NCBI GenBank assembly: GCA_014138645.1
Contig: JACJIB010000001.1
Location: 434,001 to 498,000 of the forward strand
Origin: Methylorubrum thiocyanatum
GTDB lineage: Bacteria > Pseudomonadota > Alphaproteobacteria > Rhizobiales > Beijerinckiaceae
Direction of reading: 5' to 3'
Length of the DNA stretch: 64,000 bases
The notes under the pieces are model-generated. The model searched no databases. It saw only the letters and a program-made list of their open reading frames with translations, and had not been told where the DNA came from. This document shows positions 15,340 through 24,483 of this stretch, one piece after another (the stretch's first letter is position 1; every line of letters starts with the position of its first letter). Made by a program: the position numbers and the translations under genes.

Positions 15340-16506
15340 TCAGATCACGATCTGCTCGAGGGGCGGGAAGCCGTTGAAGGCCACCGCCGCGTAGGTCGTG
15401 GTGTAGGCGCCCGCGCCCTCGATCCACACCTTGTCGCCGATCGAGAGGGAGACCGGCAGCGGGTAGTGGTTCTTCTCGTAGAGCACGTCGACCGAGTCGC
15501 AGGTCGGGCCGGCGACGACGCAGGGGGCCATGCGGTCCTCGTCGTGGTCGGTCTTGATCGCGTAGCGGATCGATTCGTCCATGGTCTCGGCGAGACCGCC
15601 GAACTTGCCGATGTCGAGATAGACCCAGCGCACCTCGTCCTCGGCCTCCGATTTCTTGGAGACGAGCACGACCTCGGCCTCGATCATGCCGGCATTGCCG
15701 ACCATGCCGCGGCCCGGCTCGATGATCGTCTCCGGGATGCGGTTGCCGAAGTGCTTGGTGAGCGCGCGGAAGATCGCATCGCCGTAGCTCTCCACGCCCG
15801 GCACCTGCTTGAGGTACTTGGTCGGGAAGCCGCCGCCGAGATTGACCATCGACAGGCCGATGCCGCGAAGCGCGCATTCCTGGAAGATCTGGGATGCGGA
15901 GGCGAGCGCCCCGTCCCAGGCTTCCGTGTTGGCCTGCTGCGAGCCGACGTGGAACGACACGCCGTAGGCGTTGAGGCCGTGCCGGTGGGCGTGCTCCAGC
16001 ACGTTCACCGCCATCTCCGGCTCGCAACCGAACTTACGCGAGAGCGGCCAGTCGGCCCCGGCGCCGTCGCAGAGGATGCGGCAGAAGACCTGCAAATCGG
16101 CCGCCGCCACGCCGGCCTGCGTCGTCGCGGAAAGAATCTTCTCGACTTCGGCCTGGCAATCGACGGCGAAGAGGCGGATGCCGAGCTTGAGCGCGCGGAC
16201 GATGTCGCGCTCCTTCTTGATGGTGTTGCCGAAGGAGACGCGCTCCGCCGTGGCGCCGGCGGCGAGCGCCATCTCGATCTCGGCGACCGAGGCGGTGTCG
16301 AAGCAGGAGCCCATCTCGGCGAGCAGGCGCAGCACCTCCGGCGCCGGGTTCGCCTTCACGGCGTAGAACACGCGGGTGTCGGGGAGCGCACGGGCGAACG
16401 CCGTATAGTTGTCGCGCACGACATCGAGGTCGAGCACCATCACCGGACCTTCGTCCCGGCCGAGGTCACGGCGCGCGCGCAGGTAATCGCGGATGCGATC
16501 GGTCAT
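15340..16506 (-). CDS. odc: Ornithine decarboxylase (fold type III, PLP)
   Basis: 388 residues of the alanine-racemase-fold decarboxylases. Lys51 in YAVKANP binds PLP; HVGSQ at 186-190, GGGFP at 224-228 and EPGRGMVG at 263-270 bind the phosphate; GPTCDSVD at 333-340 has the conserved catalytic Cys336 and the Asp that selects ornithine. The product, putrescine, is the substrate of the hss gene downstream. Some relatives also accept lysine. The ATG at 16506 (MTDRIR) has GGGGA upstream. A long leader precedes it. Confidence 0.92.
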   Translation of the reverse strand: MTDRIRDYLRARRDLGRDEGPVMVLDLDVVRDNYTAFARALPDTRVFYAVKANPAPEVLRLLAEMGSCFDTASVAEIEMALAAGATAERVSFGNTIKKERDIVRALKLGIRLFAVDCQAEVEKILSATTQAGVAAADLQVFCRILCDGAGADWPLSRKFGCEPEMAVNVLEHAHRHGLNAYGVSFHVGSQQANTEAWDGALASASQIFQECALRGIGLSMVNLGGGFPTKYLKQVPGVESYGDAIFRALTKHFGNRIPETIIEPGRGMVGNAGMIEAEVVLVSKKSEAEDEVRWVYLDIGKFGGLAETMDESIRYAIKTDHDEDRMAPCVVAGPTCDSVDVLYEKNHYPLPVSLSIGDKVWIEGAGAYTTTYAAVAFNGFPPLEQIVI

Positions 16507-17180
16507 TGGTCGTCCCCACCACAGGTTCGAGGCGCCATCTCTCGGGCGCGAGATCGAATCGAGACGGCCCGGAAACGAGCCGTCGGCGTCTGGGGCGATG
16601 CGTCGCTTCCGCTTCGCGCTTTGGAGACGCGAAACGATCAGCGGGCGCAGGAAGCACCCCGGAAGCTGCCGTGGATTGGATGGGGGAACCCCAACCGCAC
16701 GCCGGGCAAGGATAAACAAGCCTCTTCGGTGCCGGCCTTTGGAGGAGCCGGCGAGACCAAAAAAGCCCGTTCGTCGTTGCTTTAAGCTGCGTCCCCCGTG
16801 GAGAGCGGGGTTCGCCGGTTTCGCCTCCGGCTGCCGGTTGTTGTTAGGGTCTGGTGTCGCCACCCGGATGCCGGCCGTAGGGATCCACCCTTGCGACCAT
16901 CGATCCTTTAAGACCCCTGGCGGCTGTCCGGCAGTTGACCGGATGCCCACCAACCGACACGCGGCCACAGGCACGTGCGAAATTGGGCAGGCGCGATATA
17001 CGGCCGAGCGTCCCCGACCACAAGGGAAAAAGGCGTTTCCCGCACCGGATTTCAGGCCGGATCGGGGGACAAGCGGGATTGTGGCGCGAAAGACGCACCC
17101 GCGCGCCGCCCCGCCCCGGCTCACCCCTTCCCAAGCCCGACCGAAGCGGCCATTGAACCGTGGCATTTCGGGATGGGGTC
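16507..17180 (-). promoter_or_regulatory. Long divergent region with a probable structured leader of the decarboxylase gene
   Basis: 674 bases with no gene on either strand that I can support. Alphaproteobacterial ornithine decarboxylase genes are known to carry a conserved structured leader (the speF RNA motif). This region is in the right place and has several G/C hairpins, for example GCCGG (16814-16818) with CCGGC (16827-16831), plus an A-run at 16759-16764. I could not match the motif base by base. The rest would hold the promoter of the glucan gene on the other strand. Confidence 0.35.
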
Positions 17181-18818
17181 ATGATCCGCGTCAGGGGCCA
17201 GAACGACACCGAAGACCGTGCCGAGGCGACGGTGCCCGAGGCGGCACCTCCGGATGCGCCCTCGCGCCGGGCCGTGATGTCGGGCTTGGCGGCCGCCGGT
17301 TTGACCGCGGCACTCCCGGCTGCGGCCGTTGCTCAAGGCGAGGCCGCGGGCGTTCCCTTCGATCCGTCCGCCCTCGAACGACAGGCGCAGGCGCTCGCCG
17401 CTCAGCCTTTCGACGGCGGCTTTCCGCCCCTGCCGGCGCCGCTCGCGCGCCTCGATTACGACGCCTACCGCGACATCCGCTTCCGGAAGGAGCGCGCGTT
17501 CCTGGGCGAGGCCGGCGGGCCGTTCCGGCTCCAGCTGTTCCACCGCGGCTTTCTCTATGAGCGCCCCGTGGCGGTGAGCCTCGTGCGCGACGGTGTCAGC
17601 ACGCCGATCACCTACGATCCGGCGCTGTTCGATTTCGGCCGGACGCGGATCGAGGGCACGCTGCCGCGCGACCTGAACTTCGCCGGCATCCGCATCCATG
17701 CGCCGCTCAACCGGCCCGACCGGCTCGACGAGCTGATCGTCTTCGTCGGCGCCAGCTATTTCCGCTTCCTCGGGCAGGACCAGCTCTACGGTCTCTCCGC
17801 CCGCGCGCTCGCGATCGGCACGGATGCCGAGAAGGAGGAGTTCCCGTTCTTCCGCGCCTTCTCCATCGAGGTGCCGCCGGCGAACGCCAAGACCCTGACG
17901 ATCCACGCCCTGCTCGACAGTCCCTCGGTCGCAGGCGCCTACCGCTTCATCGTCGAACCCGGGCGAAACACCACGGTGCGGGTGAGTGCGACGCTCTATC
18001 CGCGGCAGGATCTGTCCTCCGTCGGCCTCGCGCCGCTGACCTCGATGTACTTCATCGGCGAGACCGACCGCGGCCACAGCGACGATTACCGGCCGGAGCT
18101 GCACGATTCGGACGGCCTCCAGATCGCCACCGGCTCCGGCGAGTGGCTGTGGCGGCCGCTCGACAACCCGCAGAACCGGCGGATCTCGACCTTCCTCGAT
18201 CGCGACCCGAAGGGGTTCGGGCTGATGCAGCGCGACCGCGCCTTCGCCAGCTACCAGGATCTGGAAGCCGGCTACGAGCGTCGCCCGGGCTACTTCGTCG
18301 AACCCGAGGGCGCCTGGGGCGAGGGCAGCGTCGTGCTGATGGAGTTGCCGACCGACAACGAGACGGCCGACAACATCGTCGCCTTCTGGCGCCCGAAGCA
18401 GCCCTATCGGGCGGGCGCGCCGGTGCGGCTCGCCTACCGCATCCGCGCCCATACGGGGGAGGATCTCCACCCGAACGGCAAGGTGGTGAACACCTTCATC
18501 GCCGAGCCCGCCGCGAGCGGGGCCGCGCGCCGGGCCGCCGACGCCACCGCCCTGCGCAGCCGGCGCTTCCTGATCGATTTCGGCGGCGGCACGCTGAAGA
18601 CGCTGCTCGACGACCCGTCGCTGCCCGAGATCGTCGCCAGCGCGAGCGCGGGCCGGATCGTCGCGACCTCGATCGTGGCCAACCCGCATGTCGGCGGCTT
18701 TCGCGCCGCCCTCGACGTCCGGCTCGACGGGCCGGGCGCGACCGAGCTGAGGGCCTATCTGCGCAAGGGAGACCAGGCGCTGACCGAGACGTGGTCGTTT
18801 CCCTGGAGCGCGGCGTGA
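17181..18818 (+). CDS. opgD: Periplasmic glucan biosynthesis protein (MdoG/OpgD family)
   Basis: 545 residues. A twin-arginine signal (SRRAVMSGLAAAGLTA, about residues 34-49, cleavage near AVAQ) is followed by the MdoG domain: FDPSALERQAQALAAQPF, DYDAYRDIRFR, FLGQDQLYGLSARALAI and a C-terminal Ig-like domain. Family members shape the backbone of osmoregulated periplasmic glucans; Tat export is typical of OpgD rather than OpgG. GTG at 17160 is an alternative start. The stop overlaps the start of the next gene (GTGA), so the two are translationally coupled. Confidence 0.88.
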   Translation: MIRVRGQNDTEDRAEATVPEAAPPDAPSRRAVMSGLAAAGLTAALPAAAVAQGEAAGVPFDPSALERQAQALAAQPFDGGFPPLPAPLARLDYDAYRDIRFRKERAFLGEAGGPFRLQLFHRGFLYERPVAVSLVRDGVSTPITYDPALFDFGRTRIEGTLPRDLNFAGIRIHAPLNRPDRLDELIVFVGASYFRFLGQDQLYGLSARALAIGTDAEKEEFPFFRAFSIEVPPANAKTLTIHALLDSPSVAGAYRFIVEPGRNTTVRVSATLYPRQDLSSVGLAPLTSMYFIGETDRGHSDDYRPELHDSDGLQIATGSGEWLWRPLDNPQNRRISTFLDRDPKGFGLMQRDRAFASYQDLEAGYERRPGYFVEPEGAWGEGSVVLMELPTDNETADNIVAFWRPKQPYRAGAPVRLAYRIRAHTGEDLHPNGKVVNTFIAEPAASGAARRAADATALRSRRFLIDFGGGTLKTLLDDPSLPEIVASASAGRIVATSIVANPHVGGFRAALDVRLDGPGATELRAYLRKGDQALTETWSFPWSAA

Positions 18819-19330
18819 GCACCCGCAGCGAGCGTGCCGCCGCCCGTCTGCCCGTGGCGATCCGTCCGGCCCGGCTTGCCGACCTCGACGCGCTGGTGGC
18901 CCTCGAACACGCCGCCTTCGCCACCGACCGGGCCGAACGGCGGGCGATCCGCCACGCGATCCGCTCGGCCAGCATGACCCTTCTCGTCGCGGTCGTGAGG
19001 GAGGAGTCGGAAGTGGGCGGGGCCGAGATCCTCGTCGGCGCCGCCACCATCGAGCGGCGGCGCACCAGCCGCATCGCCCGGCTCTCCTCGCTCGCCGTAG
19101 CGCCCGCCCGCGCCGGGCTCGGGCTCGGGCGCCGGCTTCTGGAGGCGGCGGAGGCTGATGCCCGCAGCCACGGCTGCGCCCGGCTGCGCCTGGAGGTGCG
19201 GGCCGACAACGGCAGCGGCATCCGGCTCTACGAGCGGGGCGGCTATGCGCGCACCGGGACCAAGCCGGACTACTACGAGGATGGGATGGAGGCGTGGTGC
19301 TACGAGAAAGCGCTCATCGAAGGCCGGTGA
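18815..19330 (+). CDS. GNAT N-acetyltransferase
   Basis: 171 residues starting with GTG inside the opgD stop codon. Acetyl-CoA motif: LSSLAVAPARAGLGLGRRLLEAAE (about 90-113), then LRLEVRADNGSGIRLYERGGY, the pattern of RimI-like GNATs that acetylate peptides or small amines. Coupling to opgD hints at a role in envelope or glucan metabolism, but the substrate is unknown. Confidence 0.82.
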   Translation: MSTRSERAAARLPVAIRPARLADLDALVALEHAAFATDRAERRAIRHAIRSASMTLLVAVVREESEVGGAEILVGAATIERRRTSRIARLSSLAVAPARAGLGLGRRLLEAAEADARSHGCARLRLEVRADNGSGIRLYERGGYARTGTKPDYYEDGMEAWCYEKALIEGR

Positions 19331-19495
19331 GGGGCTGACGGGCCGGGGTCACGTCCTCTTGTGCGTCGCAGCGCAGGTGCGCCAGCGCACTGGCGAATTG
19401 GCCGGGCGGACACAAGGTTCGGGTCACCGAAGGGCGGCTCGCGCAGCGGCGACCGAGCGTCCGGAGACCTCCTTTCCCCTGTCATAGAGTGTTGA

Positions 19496-20584
19496 ATGCC
19501 TACTCTGTTCGACCCGATCACCCTCGGCGCGCTGAAGCTGCCGAACCGCATCCTCATGGCCCCGCTGACCCGCGCCCGCGGCACTCGGACCCACGTCCCG
19601 ACGCCGGTCATGGCCGAGTATTACGCCCAGCGCGCCGGTGCCGGCCTCATCATCTCCGAGGCCACCGGCATCAGCCAGGAGGGGCTCGGCTGGCCCTACG
19701 CGCCGGGCATCTGGTCCGACGAGCAGACCGAGGCCTGGAAGCCGGTGGTGAAGGCGGTGCACGACGCGGGCGGGCGCATCGTCTGCCAGCTCTGGCACAT
19801 GGGCTACCTCGTCCATTCCGACTTCCTCGGCGGCGAGCCGCCGGTCGCCCCCTCGGTCGCCACGGCGCCGGACCAGGCGCATACCTATGACGGCAAGAAG
19901 CCCTACAGCCAGGCCCGCGCGCTGCGCGAGGACGAGATCCCGCGCCTCATCGCCGATTACGAGCGGGCCGCCCGGAACGCCGTGGCGGCGGGTTTCGACG
20001 GCGTGCAGATCCACGCGGCGAACGGCTACCTGCTCGACGAGTTCATCCGCGACGGCAGCAACAAGCGCAGCGACCGTTACGGCGGCTCGCCCGAGAACCG
20101 GGTTCGGCTGGTGACCAAGGTGGCGCAGGCGGTGGCCGGCGTCGTCGGCGCCGACCGCACCGGCATCCGCTTCTCGCCCAACGGCCCGATCCAGGGCGTG
20201 GACGATTCCAACCCGCACGAGGTCTTCGGGTTGGCCGCCGAGATGATGGAGCGCGTCGGCCTCGCCTTCATCGAGATGCGCGAGCCCGGTCCGGACGGCA
20301 CCTTCGGCAAGGCGACGGTGCCGCCGGTGGCGCCCGTGATCAAGGAGCGCTTCGGCGGCCCGGTCATCCTCAACTGCGACTATGACGGCGAGCGCGCCAA
20401 GCAGGCGGTCGCCTCGGGCGAGGCCGACGCCATCGCCTTCGGCCGGCCCTACATCGCCAACCCCGATCTGGTGGAGCGCATCGCCAAGGGCCTGCCGTTC
20501 GCCAAGGACGACATGAAGACCTGGTACAGCCAAGGACCGGAAGGCTACGTCGATTACCCGACCGCGTCGCAGAAGGCGGCGTGA
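19496..20584 (+). CDS. Old yellow enzyme family NADH:flavin oxidoreductase (alkene reductase)
   Basis: 362 residues, an FMN TIM barrel. Motifs: LKLPNRILMAPLTRARG at the start, GAGLIISEATGIS (about 50-62), CQLWHMG, and IHAANGYLLDEFIRDGSNKRSDRYGGS with the substrate-binding pair as His-x-x-Asn. The C-terminus has DAIAFGRPYIANPDL. Similar to NemA/GTN reductase enzymes, which reduce activated C=C bonds, N-ethylmaleimide and nitro-compounds. Standalone gene with a 165-base upstream gap. Confidence 0.92.
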   Translation: MPTLFDPITLGALKLPNRILMAPLTRARGTRTHVPTPVMAEYYAQRAGAGLIISEATGISQEGLGWPYAPGIWSDEQTEAWKPVVKAVHDAGGRIVCQLWHMGYLVHSDFLGGEPPVAPSVATAPDQAHTYDGKKPYSQARALREDEIPRLIADYERAARNAVAAGFDGVQIHAANGYLLDEFIRDGSNKRSDRYGGSPENRVRLVTKVAQAVAGVVGADRTGIRFSPNGPIQGVDDSNPHEVFGLAAEMMERVGLAFIEMREPGPDGTFGKATVPPVAPVIKERFGGPVILNCDYDGERAKQAVASGEADAIAFGRPYIANPDLVERIAKGLPFAKDDMKTWYSQGPEGYVDYPTASQKAA

Positions 20585-20609
20585 GGCGCGGGAGCCGGCC
20601 TTCGGGCGA

Positions 20610-20700
20610 GAGCGCATTCCGACGACGTGGTCATCGGCTCGTCGAAAATGCGCGTCGCATCGAACGCTTAGAGACACCGGCCTGATGCAATCAGGCCGGA
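20610..20700. repeat. Intergenic palindromic repeat with adjacent hairpin
   Basis: GCGCATTCCGACGA (20612-20625) pairs with TCGTCGAAAATGCGC (20639-20653) around a GTGGTCATCGG-type centre, the style of dispersed palindromes in this bacterial group. A second perfect stem, CCGGCCTGAT (20677-20686) with ATCAGGCCGG (20690-20699), follows and could end transcription of the reductase gene. Confidence 0.5.
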
Positions 20701-20784
20701 TATGGCTCTAGCCCGGCATCGTCGAATTGAGGAGGCGGTCTCGCGGAAGCGGGGCCGCCTTCGTTCATCCGGAGACCCGATCCC

Positions 20785-21453
20785 GTGACTGGCCCGACGC
20801 CGGAGACCGTTCCCTATCGCCTCGTCGCCTTCGACTTCGACGGGACGCTCGCCGACACCTTCCCCTGGTTCTGCGCCAACCTCAACGATGTGGCCGCGCG
20901 CTACCGCTTCCGGGCCGTCAGGCCGGAGGAGACCGGGCGGCTGCGGGGCCTGAGCGCCCGTGCCATCCTGAAGGATCTCGGCATTCCGGCCTGGAAGGTG
21001 CCGCTGATCGCCCGCCACATGCGCGGGCTCGCGACCCGCGAAGCCGGGCAGGTGCGGCTGTTTTCCGGGGTGCCGGAGATGCTGGCCCGCCTCGATGCGG
21101 CGGGTTGTGTGCTGGCGGTCGTCAGTTCCAACAGCGAGGCGAATGTGCGCCGGGCGCTCGGACCGTCGGCCGGGCTGATCCGCCACTTTGCCTGCGGCGC
21201 CTCGCTGTTCGGCAAGGCGCGCCACCTGCGTGCGGTGGCGCGGGCGGCGGGCGTCGAGCCCGGCGCGATGCTGGCGGTGGGAGACGAGATCCGCGATGCG
21301 GAGGCCGCGGCGCAGGCTCCTTGCGCCTTCGCCGCGGTGGCCTGGGGCTACAACAGCGCCGAGGCCCTGGCCGGTGCGCGGCCGGCCCATCTCTTCGATG
21401 CGCCGGAGGCGGTGGCGCGGACCCTGGCGGGCCCGCCCGAGCGCGCTTACTGA
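20785..21453 (+). CDS. HAD-superfamily phosphatase (phosphoglycolate phosphatase-like)
   Basis: 222 residues. HAD motif I is FDFDGTLADT (about 14-23), motif II VVSSNSE (about 113), the lysine GKARH (about 143) and motif IV AVGDEIRDAEAA (about 166-177). A helical cap between motifs I and II places it with Gph-like phosphatases. GTG start at 20785, GGAG about 10 bases upstream. Convergent with bamE; the two genes overlap by 7 bases. The substrate is not deducible. Confidence 0.85.
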   Translation: MTGPTPETVPYRLVAFDFDGTLADTFPWFCANLNDVAARYRFRAVRPEETGRLRGLSARAILKDLGIPAWKVPLIARHMRGLATREAGQVRLFSGVPEMLARLDAAGCVLAVVSSNSEANVRRALGPSAGLIRHFACGASLFGKARHLRAVARAAGVEPGAMLAVGDEIRDAEAAAQAPCAFAAVAWGYNSAEALAGARPAHLFDAPEAVARTLAGPPERAY

Positions 21454-21944
21454 CCCGCGCGGGCGCCGGGGACGACCGAGGCGCCGGCGCCGCTGCCGAA
21501 CGGCTCGTAGCGGGTCAGGCCGCGGAAGAGCTGGCTGATGAAGGCACGGTCGGCGCCGCTCGCCGGCGTCGTGCGCTCGATGAAGTCGAACACGCGCCCG
21601 TCCTGCAGGCCGTAGAGCGCGACGCGCTCCACCTTCATGCCGGCGTTGAAGTAGACGGCCGTGACCTTCTGGTCCTCGACCTGCTCGCCGAGGAACATCA
21701 CCGTGCGGCGGGTGTTCTGGCTGATGTAGTACCAGGACTTGTTGCCGACCGTGGAGACGGTGGACGGAGTGCCGAGGATCTGCAGCACCTGCTCGGCGCC
21801 CATGCCCGGCTTCACCGTGGCCAGAGCCGCCTGATCGATCTGATAGCCGTGGCGGATCTCTTCGCCGATGCAGCCTGATACGCCGATCGCGACGGAGCCG
21901 AGAACGGCCGCGCGGGCAAGCGACGAGACGAGACGGCGCGACAT
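21447..21944 (-). CDS. bamE: Outer-membrane assembly lipoprotein BamE (SmpA/OmlA)
   Basis: 165 residues. Lipoprotein signal with lipobox VSGC (cysteine at about 25), then the SmpA/OmlA fold: VKPGMGAEQVLQILGTPSTVSTVGNKSWYYIS. It would anchor in the outer membrane and assist BamA, which is encoded at 55444-58008. Divergent from the CBP3-like gene, the normal alphaproteobacterial arrangement. Confidence 0.93.
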   Translation of the reverse strand: MSRRLVSSLARAAVLGSVAIGVSGCIGEEIRHGYQIDQAALATVKPGMGAEQVLQILGTPSTVSTVGNKSWYYISQNTRRTVMFLGEQVEDQKVTAVYFNAGMKVERVALYGLQDGRVFDFIERTTPASGADRAFISQLFRGLTRYEPFGSGAGASVVPGARAGQ

Positions 21945-22101
21945 CGGCCCCCCTGATTTGCTGCCAATAGGGCCTGCATCCGCGGCGCGTTTGAACTCGC
22001 GCGTCTTCGGACTTGCACCCTGGTCCGCGGTTGCCGTACCGCGGGGTTATGGCTTTGACAAGGCAAGCTCGGCCACAGCGCCGGCCCATCCGGTGGATCG
22101 C

Positions 22102-22662
22102 ATGTTAGCGGGGCTGTTCCGCCGCGCCGACCGGCGCCGCCGCACCATCCGGACGCTGCATCAAAGGATCGGCGAGGCCGCGCGCCGGCCCGGCCTCTAC
22201 ACGGGGCTCGGCGTGCCCGACACCGTGGAGGGCCGGTTCGAGGCTTTGAGCCTGCACGTCATCCTCGTGCTGCGCCGCCTCGGCCAATTGCCGCCGCCGG
22301 CCGCGGACGTGGCGCAGGATCTGGTCGATTCGGTCTTCATGCAGCTCGACGCCTCGCTGCGCGAACTCGGCATCGGCGACATGGGCGTGCCGAAGCGCAT
22401 CAAGAAGCTCGGCGCCTCGTTCTACGCCCGGGCCGGCGCCTATGGCGCGGCGCTCGATGCGGGCGACCGGACCGCGCTGGCGACCGCGCTCGCCCGCAAC
22501 GTGCTCGACGGCGCCGATACCGAGGCCGCCCGCCCGCTCGCATCCTATGTGGAGGCCGCCGCCGCGGCGCTGGCGGCGCAGGATCTCGACGGCCTGCTGG
22601 AGCAAGGGCCGCGCTTTCCCGATCCAGCGCCCGCGACCGTCACGTCAGGAGACCATCGATGA
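22102..22662 (+). CDS. Ubiquinol-cytochrome c chaperone (CBP3 family)
   Basis: 186 residues of the CBP3/UPF0174 family, with GLYTGLGVPDTVEGRFEAL at about 30-48 and FMQLDASLRELGIGDMGVPKRIKKLGASFYARAGAY in the core. The mitochondrial relative aids assembly of cytochrome bc1. The ATG at 22102 (MLAGLFRR) has GGTGGA upstream. Its stop overlaps the next start (ATGA), so it is coupled to the DUF177 gene. Confidence 0.88.
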   Translation: MLAGLFRRADRRRRTIRTLHQRIGEAARRPGLYTGLGVPDTVEGRFEALSLHVILVLRRLGQLPPPAADVAQDLVDSVFMQLDASLRELGIGDMGVPKRIKKLGASFYARAGAYGAALDAGDRTALATALARNVLDGADTEAARPLASYVEAAAAALAAQDLDGLLEQGPRFPDPAPATVTSGDHR

Positions 22663-23177
22663 CGCCGAAGCCCGAGGGGCCGCTCTCCCGCTCCGTCAAT
22701 GTCGAGCGCCTGCCGAAGGACCGCGCCGAGATCGTCGTCGAGGCGAGCCCGGCCGAGTGCGAGGCGCTGGCCCGCGACTTCAAGATCCCGGCGATCCGCG
22801 ACCTCGTCGGCCGCTTCACCTTGAGCGGTTCGCTGACGCGGCTGCGGGCCGAGGGCCGGGTCGAGGCAGTGGTGACGCAGGTCTGCACCGTGACGCTGGA
22901 GCCGTTCGAGGCGAAGGTGTCCGAGCCGGTCGAGGTCGAGTTCACCAATGCCGACATCCTGGAGGGCACGGATGCCGAGGACATCGACCTGCCCGATCCG
23001 ATCGTGAACGGGCGTGTCGATTTCGGCGTGCTGACCGCGGAGTTCCTGGCTCTCGGAATCGACCCCTATCCGCGCAAGCCCGGCGTTGCCTTCGAGCCGG
23101 TGACGGTCGGCGAGGAGCCGCTGCCGTTCTCCGATCTCGCGGCGCTGCGGGCCAAGCTCGGCCAGGACAAGAGCTGA
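22659..23177 (+). CDS. DUF177 (YceD) protein
   Basis: 172 residues of the YceD family: LSRSVNVERLP at the start and VVTQVCTVTLEPFEAKVSEPVEVEF in the middle, where many relatives have CxxC. Family members are linked to 23S rRNA and L32 accumulation. In many bacteria rpmF (L32) lies between this gene and plsX; here plsX follows after 189 bases without rpmF, as is usual in alphaproteobacteria. Coupled to the preceding chaperone gene by a 4-base overlap. Confidence 0.9.
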   Translation: MTPKPEGPLSRSVNVERLPKDRAEIVVEASPAECEALARDFKIPAIRDLVGRFTLSGSLTRLRAEGRVEAVVTQVCTVTLEPFEAKVSEPVEVEFTNADILEGTDAEDIDLPDPIVNGRVDFGVLTAEFLALGIDPYPRKPGVAFEPVTVGEEPLPFSDLAALRAKLGQDKS

Positions 23178-23366
23178 CGGACAAGAGGGGACGGGCAGGG
23201 GGCGGCGGGCCTGCCGGACCTCTCGCCGACACCCGCGTGACAAAAAGTTGAGTTTTCGTTTGCCCGGCGGGGCGCTGCCGCTATTTTGCGCCGCCGATTC
23301 CGGGGCCTCCGACGCCCCTTCACGCTCGCTGCCCGCCGGCTCTCCCCGCGGCGTCCCGAAGGAACC

Positions 23367-24437
23367 ATGTCGAACCGCGTTTGCATCTCGCTCGACGCCA
23401 TGGGCGGCGATCACGGCCCCACGACCGTCGTGCCGGGCGCGGCGATCGCCCGCGAGCGGCACCCCGAGCTCCATTTCATCCTGTTCGGCGACGAGGCGGT
23501 GGTGCGCCCCCTCGTCGAGGCCGAGCCGCGCCTCAAGGGCGCCGTCGAGATCCGCCACACCACGGTCGCGGTCGCCATGGACGACAAGCCGAGCCAGGCG
23601 GTGCGTCAGGGGCGGGGCAAGTCCTCGATGTGGCGGGCGATCCAGGCCGTGCGCGACGGCGAAGCCCAGGCCGCGGTCTCCGCCGGCAATACCGGCGCCT
23701 TGATGGCGATGTCGAAGATCTGCCTGAAGACCATGGCCGGGATCGAGCGCCCGGCCATCGCCTGTCTCTGGCCGACCGTGCGCGGCGAGAGCGTGGTGCT
23801 CGATGTCGGCGCCACCATCGGCACCGATGCCGAGCATCTGGTCGAGATGGCGGTGATGGGCTCGGCCATGGCCCGGATCGTCCTCGACGTCGAGCGGCCG
23901 ACGGTCGGCCTGCTCAATGTCGGCACCGAGGAGATGAAGGGCAACGAGGCCGTCAAGGAGGCCGCCCGCCTCCTGCGCGAGTCGAAGCCGGCGAACTTCA
24001 CCTATCACGGCTTCGTCGAGGGCACCGATCTCGGCCGCGGCACCACCGATGTCGTGGTGACGGAGGGCTTCACCGGCAACATCGCCCTCAAGACGGCGGA
24101 AGGCACGGCCAAGCAGATCGCCTCCTATCTCAAGGCGGCGATGGGCCGGACGCTGTCGGCCAAGATCGGCTACCTGTTCGCGCGTCAGGCCTTCGCCGCC
24201 CTGCGCGAGAAGATGAATCCGAGCCGGGCCAATGGCGGTGTGTTCCTCGGGCTCGAGGGCATCGTCATCAAGAGCCACGGCTCCGAGAACGCGCAAGGGT
24301 TTGCGGCCGCCGTCGATCTTGCCCACGACATGGCCCGCCACGACCTGATGCGGACGATTCGCGACATGCTGGAGCAGACGCCGGCGGTCGCCGCCGGGGT
24401 GAGCGCCGGGCTCGATGCCAGCTTGGCCCAGAAGTGA
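23367..24437 (+). CDS. plsX: Phosphate acyltransferase PlsX
   Basis: 356 residues. [13 protein letters not shown] opens the protein, [11 protein letters not shown] is at about 107, and [16 protein letters not shown] is in the C-terminal half, all PlsX landmarks. The enzyme makes acyl-phosphate from acyl-ACP for phospholipid synthesis. The ATG at 23367 follows AAGGAA. A 189-base gap upstream, with the A/T-rich stretch CAAAAAGTTGAGTTTTCG at about 23240, probably holds a promoter for plsX-fabH. Confidence 0.96.
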   Translation: MSNRVCISLDAMGGDHGPTTVVPGAAIARERHPELHFILFGDEAVVRPLVEAEPRLKGAVEIRHTTVAVAMDDKPSQAVRQGRGKSSMWRAIQAVRDGEAQAAVSAGNTGALMAMSKICLKTMAGIERPAIACLWPTVRGESVVLDVGATIGTDAEHLVEMAVMGSAMARIVLDVERPTVGLLNVGTEEMKGNEAVKEAARLLRESKPANFTYHGFVEGTDLGRGTTDVVVTEGFTGNIALKTAEGTAKQIASYLKAAMGRTLSAKIGYLFARQAFAALREKMNPSRANGGVFLGLEGIVIKSHGSENAQGFAAAVDLAHDMARHDLMRTIRDMLEQTPAVAAGVSAGLDASLAQK

Positions 24438-24483
24438 GCCCGGACGTGAGTCCGGCCGAGAAGTTGAGAAAGGGACGGATCTG

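Noticed and set aside
16507-17166. N-terminal extension of ornithine decarboxylase through its leader
   Set aside because: The frame is open to 17166 but has no similarity to the enzyme and would need a far upstream start; the ATG 16506 has a good ribosome site and matches the family start.
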